The notes under the pieces: model-generated
Told to the model about the DNA's origin: nothing
What the model saw: only the letters and a program-made list of their open reading frames with translations
Database searches by the model: none
Part shown: in pieces, positions 45,642 through 58,300 of the stretch
Layout: each line of letters opens with the position of its first letter
How positions within the stretch are numbered: the stretch's first letter is position 1
Assembly (NCBI RefSeq): GCF_019175385.1
Contig: NC_083340.1
Coordinates: 18,240,336-18,304,335 of the forward strand
Length of the DNA stretch: 64,000 bases
Direction: 5' to 3'
Origin: Lycium barbarum
Taxonomy: Eukaryota > Streptophyta > Magnoliopsida > Solanales > Solanaceae
Made by a program: the position numbers and the translations under genes

Positions 45642-45692
45642 GGCACAGTTGACAGGGGGTGAAGCTGTGGCCTATGTTGTGATATTTATGTA
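45556..45692. repeat. Long inverted repeat around an (AT)n core
   Basis: Arms of about 50 bp (left with CATAGGCCACAACTTCATCC and CTGTCAACTGTGCCTTC, right its reverse complement with about four mismatches) flank a TATATA run at 45604-45638. A strong hairpin or cruciform former inside solo LTR C. An (TATG)n(TG)n microsatellite follows at 45686-45735. Confidence 0.9.
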
Positions 45693-47439
45693 TGTATGTA
45701 TGTATGTGTGTGTGTGTATATACACACATATATGAGAAATGAGAATAAGTGCACTGCACAAGTAAAATAAAATAATATGACTCTTCGAATAATATGATGT
45801 CATTCTACCTTTGATGAACATTTACTAAGCTAACATAATTAAAACATAAAATCTCAAAACTCGTGAACAGAAGGAACATCTAAGACAAAAGTACTCCTAG
45901 TACTTCTAAGAGTAGAGTAATATGGAATCTCGCTTACTCGTTTGTTCGTTCATATCATAGAATCATGCCAAAATGAAAGAAAGGGAAAACCTTACATACC
46001 TTAAAGCGTATCTATTCGTCCAACTTCTACTTCCCGGACTCGCAAGTCTACAATCAAGAAGATTTATACTATTGTTAGACTCATCTTCACAGGCTTGTCT
46101 TAAGCCTTCAAACTAATTCTTCCTAGAGTCTGCCAAAATTCGATAGCATCTCCTCTATTTATATCCCTAGCCCGAAATCACAATACTAACAACCAACAGC
46201 AACAACAACAATACTAGCATCAACCATATCATCATCAACATCAAAATACTCCACAAGACATCTCATATGATTTTTATCCAATTTCCACCAACTAATCTAC
46301 TATACCATCACTTAATCACTTTATTTTCGTAAATAAACCTAAGACAACATTAATAAGGAGGGATTCATACCTTATTCTTACTAAAACGATGATGTCTCTG
46401 ATGTTCACCTTGAATCCACGCCAAATTCCACCGCAAAACGATGCTATAGTCACAACTATGCACCACCCGAGCCTTGATTAGTTAAGTCACTCAATACCCT
46501 CAACTTTTTATGACCAAAATGACCCTATATGTTGTTGAGCCTTTGGATCTGATTTTTGGTGAAAAAAATGGGGTTTTGACACTTTTATAGTTGGATAAAG
46601 TCGGTTCGGGCACTGTAGCACGTCGGTTACTGTAGCGCGCGTTTCTGCTCTGTCAGCCTAACTTGTAACGTCCATAATTCTCTACTCCGATGTCGTATCA
46701 ATGAGCGGTTTGTTGCGTTGGAAACTAGACTCGACGAACTTCATTTTAGGATTTTGAAACACCCTAATATACTATGGAGATATACCCCTCCAAAGTTGAC
46801 CCAAAATTCTGTCAATTTTTTTTCAAATTTTCGACAAACTTATTTTCTTCGATTTGCTTGATCCTGGAACCTTTAGACGCTTGTTTAACACTTGTTAAGA
46901 GTATTCATTAACCTTATAAGTATTCCATGACCTCTCCAAGCTTACGTTAGTTTACTCACAACGCACATGATGCGAAAATTTTCGAGGTGTAACGGTTAGG
47001 AAGTAAGTTATTCATGTATAAAATTAGTACGACGTTTGGTTTCTAATTTAGAAACTTGCATAACTAATACATGTATAAGTTATGAGAGAATCTATATATT
47101 ATTTTATGGGGGGTAGAAGATGGAATAGCTAATACATGAATAAAAGTTGAAATGACAATATTATCCTTATCACTCCCCACTTAAATACTTTCCTTTTCTA
47201 AACAAAATTTTTATACATTTTACTATAATATTTTAATATTTCAATATTTCGTAAAAAAATATTTCAATATTAACTGTAAAAAAAAGTTTAATTTTAAAAA
47301 GTATATATAATGTTTATTAACTTTTAATATAACAAATTAATATCCAAAAAAATAATTTATGCATAACTAAACGCTGCATAACTAATACTTACATTATTAA
47401 TACCTGCATAATCCAAACCAGCTATCAAACAACCCCTAA

Positions 47440-47770
47440 GGGTCCACACTCCACTTGACACATAATGAGTCTCTCACGCAAGTATTTCGTGGCTTATCTC
47501 ACACATAGTAAATTTTTCATACATTAAGGACCAGCCACCTAGGCTACCACTAGAACCAGATTATTCCAAGTAAGCTGAAAGAAGTTAAGGTAGTGAGGGT
47601 AGATATTGGATTGTGGTTGCCACATGGCAATTCAAGCAACCAATCACAGATTGACCCCTTCTATCCATAAAGATAAGCCCCCTCACCTTTCATCATAAAA
47701 TACCACAATCTCACTGATCTCCCTTAATCACACACTACTGCAGACAAGAAAGAGTGAAGAATTTGCCGAC
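47440..47770 (+). promoter_or_regulatory. Promoter and 5' leader of Lhca2
   Basis: A CCAAT at 47640-47644, an I-box GATAAG at 47672-47677 (light-response element of photosynthesis genes) and an ATAAAATA box at about 47695-47702 precede the start codon by about 70 bp. A reversed CCAAT (TATTGGATT) lies at about 47604. The region starts right at the edge of the MITE at 47436, so only about 330 bp separates gene and transposon. Confidence 0.6.
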
Positions 47771-50144
47771 ATGGCCTCCGCCTGTGCTTCATCCACCATT
47801 GCTGCTGTTGCTTTTTCTTCCCCAAGGTAAGTTCTCTTCAACTTCCTCCACCCACCAAAATAATTTAAATAGAGCAACACAATAAAGAAGCCACTTTGTT
47901 TGTATGGTTGTTAGTTGTTACATATCGTTTCATAATGTATCATATTATATCGTTTTACTTTGGATAGATTGTATCATTTTCCGTCGTTACATAATGTCAC
48001 ACATCAGCAATTTGGGGAATAACCTACGAGAAAAGTAAGGTACGGGGTAGAGCTATTATAAAAAAGTACAGTAGAGAATAAAATAGGATTATCTCATAAT
48101 AAGGGAAGGCAAAACTAGAGAAGAAAAAAAAAGGTAACGACGCGATCACACAAAATGAGAATTTCCGTCGTTACATAACGATGGATTTAACGATACAATA
48201 CAATAAAATTTAAGCAACAATCAAAACAAGCATTATGTTATACAATACAATAGGTGACAACCATCCAAACACGAAAAAGAATAGCACTATAGCATTCTAA
48301 TAGGGTAAATAGTTTTAGCATGAAAAGGATGTTCAAGTTCAATTGTGATTGCTGCAGTTCCCAGAGAAATGGATCAATTGTAGGAGCAACAAAAGCTTCA
48401 TTCCTTGGAGGGAGAAGACTGAGAGTGAGCAAATACGCTGCGCCAGCGGGATCGCCACGAGCTGTGACAGTGTGTGTTGCTGCGGACCCTGACAGACCAC
48501 TCTGGTTCCCTGGCAGCACCCCTCCTGAATGGCTTGATGGCAGGTCAGTCATGATCTACCTACTATCACTTTAATCTAACTAACTTGTACTCAATATACT
48601 GATACAGTATTACTTTAATCTTCGCCTTGCAGCCTTCCTGGAGATTTCGGTTTCGATCCTCTTGGCCTGTGTATGTATGCGAAATTTATGATTAATTTGT
48701 TGCTTGTCCAAGACATATATAGAATATATATCATTAATTATCATTATTGTGGATATATCGCACAGCATCGGACCCAGAGAGCTTGAAATGGAACGTGCAG
48801 GCAGAAATTGTACACTGCAGATGGGCAATGTTGGGAGCTGCAGGAATTTTCATCCCGGAATTCCTCACAAAAATCGGAATCCTTAACACACCTTCATGGT
48901 ACACCGCTGGGGAACAAGAATACTTCACAGACACAACCACTCTATTCGTCATCGAGTTGGTACTTATAGGTTGGGCTGAGGGAAGAAGGTGGGCAGATAT
49001 CATCAAGCCTGGATGTGTAAACACAGACCCCATCTTCCCTAACAACAAGCTCACAGGGACAGACGTCGGTTATCCAGGTGGCTTGTGGTTTGACCCCTTG
49101 GGTTGGGGTTCTGGTTCCCCTGAAAAGATCAAGGAGTTGAGGACAAAGGAGATCAAGAACGGAAGACTCGCCATGTTGGCTGTCATGGGTGCATGGTTCC
49201 AACACATTTACACTGGAACTGGCCCAATTGACAACCTCTTTGCTCACCTTGCTGATCCTGGTCACGCCACTATTTTTGCTGTAAGTACCTCATTTCTAAT
49301 TCACACTGTTCGCTATTTAATTTTTTTTTTTTTTTGGAAAACAATTTGTCTTTTGAAAATATATACTCATTTTTATGTTAGCACTATGTTCTCCTAAAGT
49401 AGAAAACTAGAATTGATTTAGTTTTGTCTAATTATACTTTAAAAGTTTCCATCAAAACGACACATTATTAAATATGTTTCCATTTTATGAAAATTTCTAA
49501 CAATATCTCTGAACAATTACAGTAAGTTAACTGCATAGAAATACAAGAAAAAAGTCAAATAAAGTAAATACTAGTTTTACATTTTGAAGAAATAGCATAA
49601 TCGGAAATAAAATAAAATAAAACTTATGAAAATGATTAGGGTCAGAATTTGTGAGCTATTGTCCAAGTAATTTGTTTAATTTGAAAGAAAGCTCAACCTT
49701 CTGATTGTTTATTTTGTTATAGAAATGTTGTTGTTTTAGACACATACGGAGAAATTAATTACTTTAATATTGGAATCAAATGGGCTTAAATGTAGCAACA
49801 TGGCCAGCGAAGATTCATGTAGTCGCTTACAACCTGCTTGGAAGTGGGACAATAGTATTTGTGTTCTTGTTTTAATTTTTAATACACACGTTTTCAAAAA
49901 CTAAAAGCTCATTTATTTTTAAAAATGTGGACCAAATATGACATGCGTATATTGTTTTGATGCATCCTTGATAATCATTTAATTTCTAGTATGCAAGCGA
50001 AAGAAATGTGTATTTATAATTGTATAAGTGTGAAGATCTGAAAGATAGTGGACGGCATCACTTACTTGAAACTGAAAATTCTATCAGCAATTCGAGTTAC
50101 TGAAGTTGTTTCTGTTTATGTTTCAGGCATTCAGTCCCAAGTGA
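47771..50144 (+). CDS. Lhca2 (CAB7): Photosystem I light-harvesting chlorophyll a/b protein, type II
   Basis: Binds chlorophyll a/b and carotenoids in the LHCI belt and passes energy to photosystem I in the thylakoid. Five exons: 47771-47826, 48358-48543, 48633-48670, 48766-49280, 50127-50144. All junctions are GT-AG and in phase, giving 270 residues, the length of tomato CAB7. The Ser/Ala-rich transit peptide [18 protein letters not shown] is followed by [18 protein letters not shown] and FGFDPLGL. Helix 1 has the chlorophyll-ligand motif [14 protein letters not shown], helix 3 has [16 protein letters not shown], and the end is ATIFA-AFSPK. The junction after DPLGL gives Ser where relatives have Gly or Ala. 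Exon 3 is only 38 bp. No stop or frameshift: the only fully intact host gene in the window. Confidence 0.96.
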
Positions 50145-52333
50145 GAAGCAGAGTATCGTTTGCTGTAATGATGTGTAAATGTAACAGTTGAAGTAGATCT
50201 GTGCAAAGAAAGTTTTAATGCTTCTTTCCCACTCAATGTAGTAACCATACATTTGGTTTGCTCGTGTCTGTCTTCGCTACCTAGGTTGATATGTAAAAGA
50301 TTGTTGTATTTCTACCAGCAGCTTAATCAGTCAACCGTAGTTCAAGATGGCCAACCTCTACTCCGCTGGTGAATTAATCGATAAATAGTGTTGCTTGTAA
50401 TTACCCGCTTTTTGCATGGCTTAATGTCGTTCATCTTTTTACCGAGCTTTTGTTTATGTTTGTTCGCAACTGATCTGTATTTAAAGCATCTGTAAGGTTC
50501 TGCCCCTTTCTTCATTTTATTTTTTTTTAATCATAATCCTGGCCCAGGATAACATAATTTATATCATACCTATAAATGACAAAATGTAAGTATCACTAAT
50601 ACTCTTTAGAGTGGCAAGGTCATGTAACAAGGCCATAGTTAATGAATCATATATAACAGTAGTGTGCTAGGTTCTAAGTAGTGAGCTCTAATGTAAATGG
50701 CCACACTTTAAGAAAGAAAATGCATGTGTAGGATTAGAAACGGAAAAGAAATTGGAGGGGCAAAGTACCACTTTTTTGGTGATTCAAGTTCTTTGGGTTT
50801 GTGATGTAGGTTTGATTACCTTTAAAAGTGAAATCCTTTGGCCTTACATGTCTAAATTTGGTTGATACTCTTAGAATATAGACTGCCATTTTCTTATTGT
50901 TTGGGATGAGAAATAGCCTATCAAATTTTCTCTGAAATCCGTGGCATCTCAGGAAACAAAATGTGCTTGAGTTTCTGTTGAGAGCTCTGTCTAATCGACA
51001 GAAAAAGTTATGATGTCTTATAGATAGCCCCTTCGGGTACATCCAATATATTGGATACAATGTCTAATTGAGAGAAAAGGGAACTGACTAACTGCCTCTT
51101 GAAAACTTTGTCACTTTAGAAAAAAATTGAGTACTTCAATGACTATTTATAAGTTATCTTGAAAGTATAGCATTACTCATCTGCCCAAATATTGCAGTCA
51201 TATTATGGAGTACAGCTTACGATGTTGCAAACAACCATTTTTCCCAGATTTATTGACATACAAGCTACTATTTATCGGTTATTCAGAAGTATTTCTTATC
51301 TGGATGCAAGTACATGGTCGTATGGTTCATGGTTGTCCTATATATTTTATGTTTAGATCGACACAGGACAAACACAAGACCCACGAGAAGTGCAACTTGG
51401 TTAAGATGCAAAAACATATTAGTATAATTTCTCATTCTTTTTTGTATTAGAAAAGATTGAGACACATTGAAGCTTACTATGTTGCTAGGTGATCGAAGGA
51501 AATAGACTTCTTTTTGGTTCCTGAAATGAGTATCAAGAGTTGCCAGTATGCTTGTGTGGGTGCTTATTCTTTATTGTTGGGATGCTTGTGTTGTTAGCTT
51601 CTGTATTGAAATGCGATCACACAACTAGACAACGAAGATAGATATTAGGGTTACTCTAGAAGCACTTTATTCCCCGCTCCAGTTCCTGCTGTTTCTCAGT
51701 AATACAAAGCTTGGGACCTCTTACCTTTTGGGATAGACGACTGTTGTAAGGATCCCTGAATAGGACCTCTCATTTTTCTTTTTCTTTTTTAAGTTGGGAC
51801 TTATAAGCACTCATAGCCCATAGGCAGTCAACACTATGAATTAACTTGCTCTCTTATATTATAGTCCCACTGGTCTTCATAAATGTTCCCCTTAATAAGT
51901 TAAGCTGTGGGAATGTGAATGTATGTGCGGTCTAATCCTTGCTATCATTATATTACATAAATCATAAAAGAAGGGCATATAATTGCAGATAGTCTTTGGA
52001 TTTATTGAGCTTACCTTAATAAGTCCCATGTTAGTCTTTTGATGTCTATTTGGAAGGCTCATTTGTTCATTATTCTGCTTCTTTGGATTGAATCAAAATA
52101 AATAATGTGTAATTGCTCCCAAGGTTGGTGACTTTGTAAAAAGATTGGAGCGAGATTTTTCCCTTGAGTTCCTGAATATACTTCTGCAGGAAGAGTTTCC
52201 TTTTTGGGAAAGAAAAAGAAACTTGATAGAACTGCAATACATATTTATCGTTCTTTTTAGGAGTGAACTATACATACCATCATGAAGAAGATGAAGAAAA
52301 GGACATACATGCAAATGATATCGGTAGCAATAC
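50145..52333. other. Lhca2 3' UTR and intergenic sequence
   Basis: The first 150-200 bp should be the Lhca2 3' untranslated region. After about 50300 I see AT-rich sequence with no recognisable gene or repeat, up to the convergent WAT1-like gene, whose stop codon is at 52334-52336. The last part (about 52250-52333) is that gene's 3' UTR, since it is also conserved in the fragment at 28668. Confidence 0.6.
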
Positions 52334-55300
52334 CTAATGACAGATCTTTGGCATTGAGGAAGAAGGAACAGAGAATGTGTGTCCTATCTGATATGGGATT
52401 AAGGGATCCGTAATCCGAGGAGCATGAGGAACAGTTCCCATGACAGCCTGCCTCTCACTGTAAGATGCCCAAGTTACTAAATAAAGCCCAGCTATAATGA
52501 GAAGTCCTCCCAAAATGCTGCAATCACAAAGCGGGGAGATATCTTAGAATAAAGGCTAACGACGAACAACTAGAAGATGGACTGGAAAGAAAAGATCATA
52601 TGAGCTCAGCCAGTAGCATATTTCATAGTTTCACAAGAACCAATCTCCAAAAGAAAGCAAGTCAAAAAGGAAACATGGAAAATCTCTAGCAGGAGGGCTT
52701 CGCATCACCCTCACACCTTTTTGGTCCTCATTGTGCCAAAATGAGTATAAAACCAAGAATGGAGAACATACACGGATATAAAAGGGGATTTTATCTTAGG
52801 AGAATGATGTACATTCAGAATAAATCAGAGCACTAACCTTCCCAGATAAATAGCGCTGCCGAGAAAAACACTAGACAAAATTGCTGATGCAGCAGGTTGA
52901 AGCGGCATATACAAAGCAACTAAAGCAGGGCCAAGAACCTTATTGGACCATGTCATAAGTCCATAGTTCAGGGCTGATGCAAAAATCCCCTGAAAGAGAT
53001 TAACCATTAAGAATAAAACTGTTTTTATTTCAACTCAACTAAAAACTTAGTTAAACTACAATACTAACCATATGGACGAAATGTTATAGACAGATGAATG
53101 AGGATCCACTATGAAACATTAAACTAACTTTAATACATTATGCATTGATGATTCCAAATTGAAATAGCAACATAGAGGAAGGAAGTATGAAGATCATTGA
53201 CACTGTTCTTCAGAGTCAGTGGTAAATCTGGATCATTTTGCGTAGTTCGACAGACAATTTGACCATTTCCCCTTGAAAAAAGGGCCGCGTTATAGGGATA
53301 GGTCTGGCTTTAATACCATGTTAAATTATTTGACCCCCTCATGTAATAAGTAAAGTTGTTCGAGACAGCACGGTTCACTTAATTATGATATCAACCACAA
53401 TTTTAATAATTAAAAGCAAATTATACATGGTATCACATTGCTTGAATTTTTGTATCATTGTCTCAGATTTCTTTTTTATGCGAGACAGATCATGTTGAAA
53501 CTTCAATCAAGATAAATATAATCTCATTTCATGCATCAGGGAAAATGAAGATAGGGACTTAAGAGAAACTTACAGCATAGCACACAGCGACGACTTCAGA
53601 TCGTGTCAAATACCAGTCCGTTGATCCATTAGTCACAAAGAATGACGTCCCTATCATTAATAGAACACCAAAAAGGTATGAACATGCTGTCAATGATAAG
53701 CTTGCCGGGTATTTTTTCAAAACTGGAGCCTGCAAAAATTTCATAATTCACTCAACTCTGCATACATTTCATAATAATACAAACACATAAAATGACAAAC
53801 ACAAGGATTTTCCGGACAATGCTTCAAGCTAGCCCAAGATCTAAAATGTCACAGATATCTCAGAATAAACTGTTTGTACCAATCCTGACTGGAGGCCACG
53901 CTACCAACCAAAACCAGATTGTTTCTATACAAAAATAATCAGTCTTTTAATGCATAAATGCTGTTAACTGGAATTGGTATCTAGTTATTGTTCATTAAGT
54001 CATATTTCTTGATCAATTATCAATCGATCACTAATTTGTATAACATGGATTACTTTTACATGATCAAAACATAACATACCTAAGATTAAGTAAAAGGTAT
54101 CCAACATAGTGGCATGATGGATGCACTATGTAAAAGTATGAACAAGTTAACGAGTTTTTTCCCCTCTTGGTCTAGACTAAATCATAAGAAAGTGCCACCA
54201 AAACTTAAAGGCAAGTTCTACAAAGTGGTGGTTAGACCGACTTTATTGTACGGGGCGGAGTGTTGGCCAGTCAAGAACTTTCACGTTCAGAAGATGAAAG
54301 TCGCGGAAATGCGAATGCTGCGGTGGATGTGTGGGCACACTAGGAGGGATAGAATTAGGAATGAAGATATCCGGGACAAGGTGGGAGTGGCATCGGTGGA
54401 GGACAAGATGGTTTGGGCATGTGAAGAGGAGAGACACAGACGCTCCAGTGCGGAGGTGTGAGAGGTTGGCTATGGACGGTTTCAGGAGAGGTAAAGGGAG
54501 GCCGAAGAAGTATTGGGGAGAGGTGATTAGACAGGATATGGCACAGTTTCAGCTCACCGAGGACATGACCTTAGATAGGAGGTTGTGGAAGACTCAAATT
54601 AGGATAGAAGGCTAGGTGGCTTATCCTTTCACCATAGTAGTTGTAGTTTTGCTCATTCGTTTATTGCCATTTGATTTCTGCATTTGATTGTTGCTTATAT
54701 TTGTTGGGCCGTTGTACTTTGATTATCTTATTTATCTATAGTAGTTAATGCTCCTTTCTTTCCGGACTGTTCTACCATGACTTTCTCGCTTTTGTTATTC
54801 CTTGTTTTCATATTGTTTTCGATATGCTTGGCCCTATCTGACCTTTTGTCATGTTTTCCTCTTGTTTTCCTCTCTTGAGCCGAGGGTTTTCGGAAACAGC
54901 TGCCCTACTTTTCAAGGTGGGGGTTAGGTCTGCGTACACTCTACCCTCCCCAGACCCCACATGGTGGGATTATACTGGGCTTCTTCTTGTTGTTGTTGTT
55001 GTTGTTGGTCTAGACTAAACCATGCTTAATGTTACGCGGCGCCTTCCTGAGACTTCCTGGAAGGGCGACGTAAGGCTAAGCAACCGAAGATTCCAAAGTT
55101 GCTGTCCGCCAACCGGGGTTCCCTCCGCACGCTAGACGAGACTGTCAGTGCCGTGCGGGAAAACCAATGTCAAGAGCAATTGAGAGAACAGAAAAGTGAA
55201 TTGAGAATGAGAAAGAAAGAAAGCTTGTTTGCATTAATGAAAATTGATTACAATGAGAGCAAGCGGTGTTGAGGGGGAGAGACACCAGTACAGAGAATTG

Positions 55301-58300
55301 ATTGCTTGCTTGAAAGTTTTGATTGCTTGATCCCCCCTAATAATGCTTTAAAAATAAAAACCCAAGTCATAGAACTAGACATGGTTTTGCTAGAGAAACA
55401 CAACCAAAAATACATAAAGTAAACTACTCTATAATTACAACAAAAAGAGACCTAACTAGAGCAGGTCCATGTGCACCCTCGGTCGGGGCACTGTCATACG
55501 TGCAGGGCACGGTGCGCGCGCGCACTGGGGCGCGGGCGCTAGGCGCTGGGCGCTGGCACTGTAGCTGGGCTGCACTGACACTGGGCGCTGGGCACGCGTT
55601 GGGGCACGGCCAGCACAGGGGCACGCGCGAGGGACATTGATGGGGCGACATAGGCAGAAGCAACCTTGTCACTTGGGGCGTCCGAGACCACGGGGCCGTC
55701 CATGGCGCTAGGCGCTGAGAGGCTTGCCATGGCGCCATGGGGCGCGCCCAAGGGGTCATGGGGCATGGCTGGAAAGTCGCCCATGACATTCTCCCCCACC
55801 TGAGTTGGCGACGTCCTCGGCGCCTTGTTTGCAAGATAGTCATCGATCAGGTGCTTGTAGGCTTTGAGGTTGGTGCCTCTCTCCCATGTATTCTCTTCGG
55901 CATCACATCCCAACCATTTCACCAGGAACTCTTGGTGATCTTTTCTTGAGGCATGTATGACTCGATCGTTGAGGATGGCTTCTACTATCCTTTTTCCGGT
56001 TGCTTGTGGGCCTCGAATACTGGGTATTGTGAGCTGGCTGCGTGAAGGATCTTCTGTGTCTTCTCGAAAAGGCTTTAGAAGACTGACATGGAACACAGGA
56101 TGAATCTTCCACCAAGCTGGGGTATCCACCCGGTATGCTACCTTCCCAATGCGCCTCTCAATGGACAGAGGGCCAATGTATTTTTGCAACAGGCGGGGGT
56201 CATGGACCCCTGCAAATAGGTATCTCTTTGGGATCTTCACCATCACCTTGTCCCCAACCTGATATTCCACAAAGCGGCGATTTTGATCTGCATGCCTCTT
56301 CATCCGCTTTTGTGCCTTCACTAGATAGCTCCGCACTATCTCTAAATTCTGCTTCCATTCTTTCGAGAAGCTAGCTGCTCGTGGAGATTTGGCCATGTTT
56401 GGGGCATTCACAGTGTGTGGGAGTAGCGGTTGCTGCCCGGTAACAATTTCAAAAGCGCTCATGTTTGTGCTAGAGCTCTTTTGTGAGTTGAAACACAGTT
56501 GGGCTGCATCCAACAACTTCACCCAATTTTTCTGCGAACCGGTGACAAAGTGCCGCAAATATTCCTCCAACATGCCATTGAACCGCTCCGTCTGACCATC
56601 GGATTGCGGGTGAAAACTCGAGCTGTGACTCAATTTAGACCCCAAGCACTTAAAGAGCTGGGTCCAAAAGTTGCTGGTGAAGCGAGAGTCGCGGTCACTA
56701 ACAATATCCTTGGGCAGACCCCAATATTTGACAACATGGGTGAAGAAGAGTCGAGCTGTCTCCTCTGCTGATATATACTTTGGTGCTGCAATGAAGGTGG
56801 CATACTTAGAAAACCGATCAACCACGACCAAGATAGTCGTGAGATCTCCGACCTTGGGCAAACCGGTGATGAAATCCAATGAGACGCTTTCCCAAGGCCA
56901 CTTTGGGACCGGCAATGGCTCCAACAAGCCCGCTTGTGTCAAGCGATCAGACTTGTCTTTCTGGCATACTAGGCAAGTCTTCACATACTGAGCGACATCA
57001 TCTGCCATCTGGGGCCAATAATATGCACGGCGTAGCAGTGCCATGGTACGTTCTTCTCCTGGGTGGCCTGCCCATAGAGTATCGTGACATTCCATTAGGA
57101 GAGTTCTCCGCAAATCTCCTCCTTTAGGAACATAAAGGTGGTTTCCTTTTGCCTTCAAGAACCCGTCCTCCATGTAGAACTGGCGAGTTTTCCCTTGGCC
57201 TGCTAGGTCGACCAAGTACTGTGCTGAAGGGTCTTTAGTGAGGAGATCCTGGATTTGATCTTTTATGGTGGTAGCTACTTCGCTCCCCCTGAGGGTGGCG
57301 AGCAAGCATACCGATGCTAGATCGGCCCTTCGGCTCAGTGCATCCGCAACATGGTTGGTCTTCCCACTTCGGTATTCCAGATTGAAGTGAAATTCCGCTA
57401 GGAGTTCCTGCCATCTGGCCTGGCGGCCATTTAGACTTGGCTGGGTCATGAAGTGACTGACAGCCGTGTTATCCGTCTTCACCACAAATGGGGATCCCAG
57501 AAGATAGTGCCTCCAAAGGCGCAAGCAGTGGACAACAGCCAATAATTCTTTCTCGTGAGCCGCATAGCGTCGTTCTGCATCCTTCAACTTTCTACTCTCG
57601 TAGGCCACCGGGTGCCCCTCTTGTAGCAAGACTCCGCCCAAGGCGTAATCGGAGGGATCTGTTTCCACCTCGAAGGGTTTGGTCAAGTCGGGCAAGGCCA
57701 AGACAGGGCTACTAGACATAGCCGCTTTTAGTGAGTTGAAAGCGTCTACTCTCTTTGGCGACCAGTCCCAAGGTGTGATCTTCTTGAGGAGTTCTGTCAG
57801 TGGTAAGGCAATAAGGGAGTAGTTCTTGACGAACCGCCGATAAAAGTTGCATAGGCCAAGGAACGCCCTCAAGGCATGGATATCCTTGGGTGGTGGCCAG
57901 TCTGTGACAGCCCTGATCTTTTGTTGGTCCATCTTGATGCGACCTTCTTCAACAACATGCCCGAGGAAGTCAATCTGTTTTTGGGCAAAAGAGCATTTGG
58001 ACAGCTTTACGTACAATTCATGCTCTCGCAACCGAGTTAGGACTTTCCTCAGGTGCTCCAGGTGTTCGCCTAACGTTTTGTTGTACACCACAATGTCGTC
58101 CAGGTATACTACCACAAATTCATCAATGTATTCTCGAAAGACCTGGTTCATTAGGGTGCAAAACGTGGCTGGAGCATTGGTTAAGCCGAACGGCATGACC
58201 AGGAAGTCGAACGAGCCATATCTGGTTACACATGTCGTCTTGGACTCGTCTCCTTCAGCAATGCGGACTTGCCAATAACCTGTCTTCAGGTCTACTTTGG

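Larger units (their letters stand above)
42741..46994 (-). mobile_element. Solo LTR C, interrupted by solo LTR B
   Basis: On minus it starts near TGTTACACCTCGAAAATTTT (the first C/T at 46994 is changed, reading CGTTAC) and ends GGGTCGTGACA at 42741. The TSD GTTGG (42736-42740) against GTTAG (46995-46999) has one mismatch. TATAAATA on minus is at about 46157-46164. Minus LTR B and its TSD the length is about 2.07 kb. The + left end also has a 43-bp tandem duplication, ACCCATCCGCTGAGTCGTGA... at 42748 and 42790. Chromovirus-type LTR, opposite in orientation to LTR B. Confidence 0.75.
42596..47436. mobile_element. Tourist-like MITE carrying two nested solo LTRs
   Basis: Ends GAGGTCGTTTGATAGTTGG and, inverted, GGGGTTGTTTGATAGCTGG. 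TAA flanks both sides (42593-42595, 47437-47439), as for PIF/Harbinger Tourist MITEs. Without the inserts it is about 0.6 kb, AT-rich, with ATTCATGTATTAATTTCTG repeated on the left arm (about 42628 and 42690). It is the oldest layer of the nest. Confidence 0.75.

Noticed and set aside
48734..49265. Minus-strand open frames in Lhca2 exon 4
   Set aside because: Antisense shadows of the conserved LHC coding exon.
55424..55843. 139-residue open frame overlapping the chromovirus 3' end
   Set aside because: A frame-shifted shadow of the polyprotein tail in GC-rich LTR sequence.
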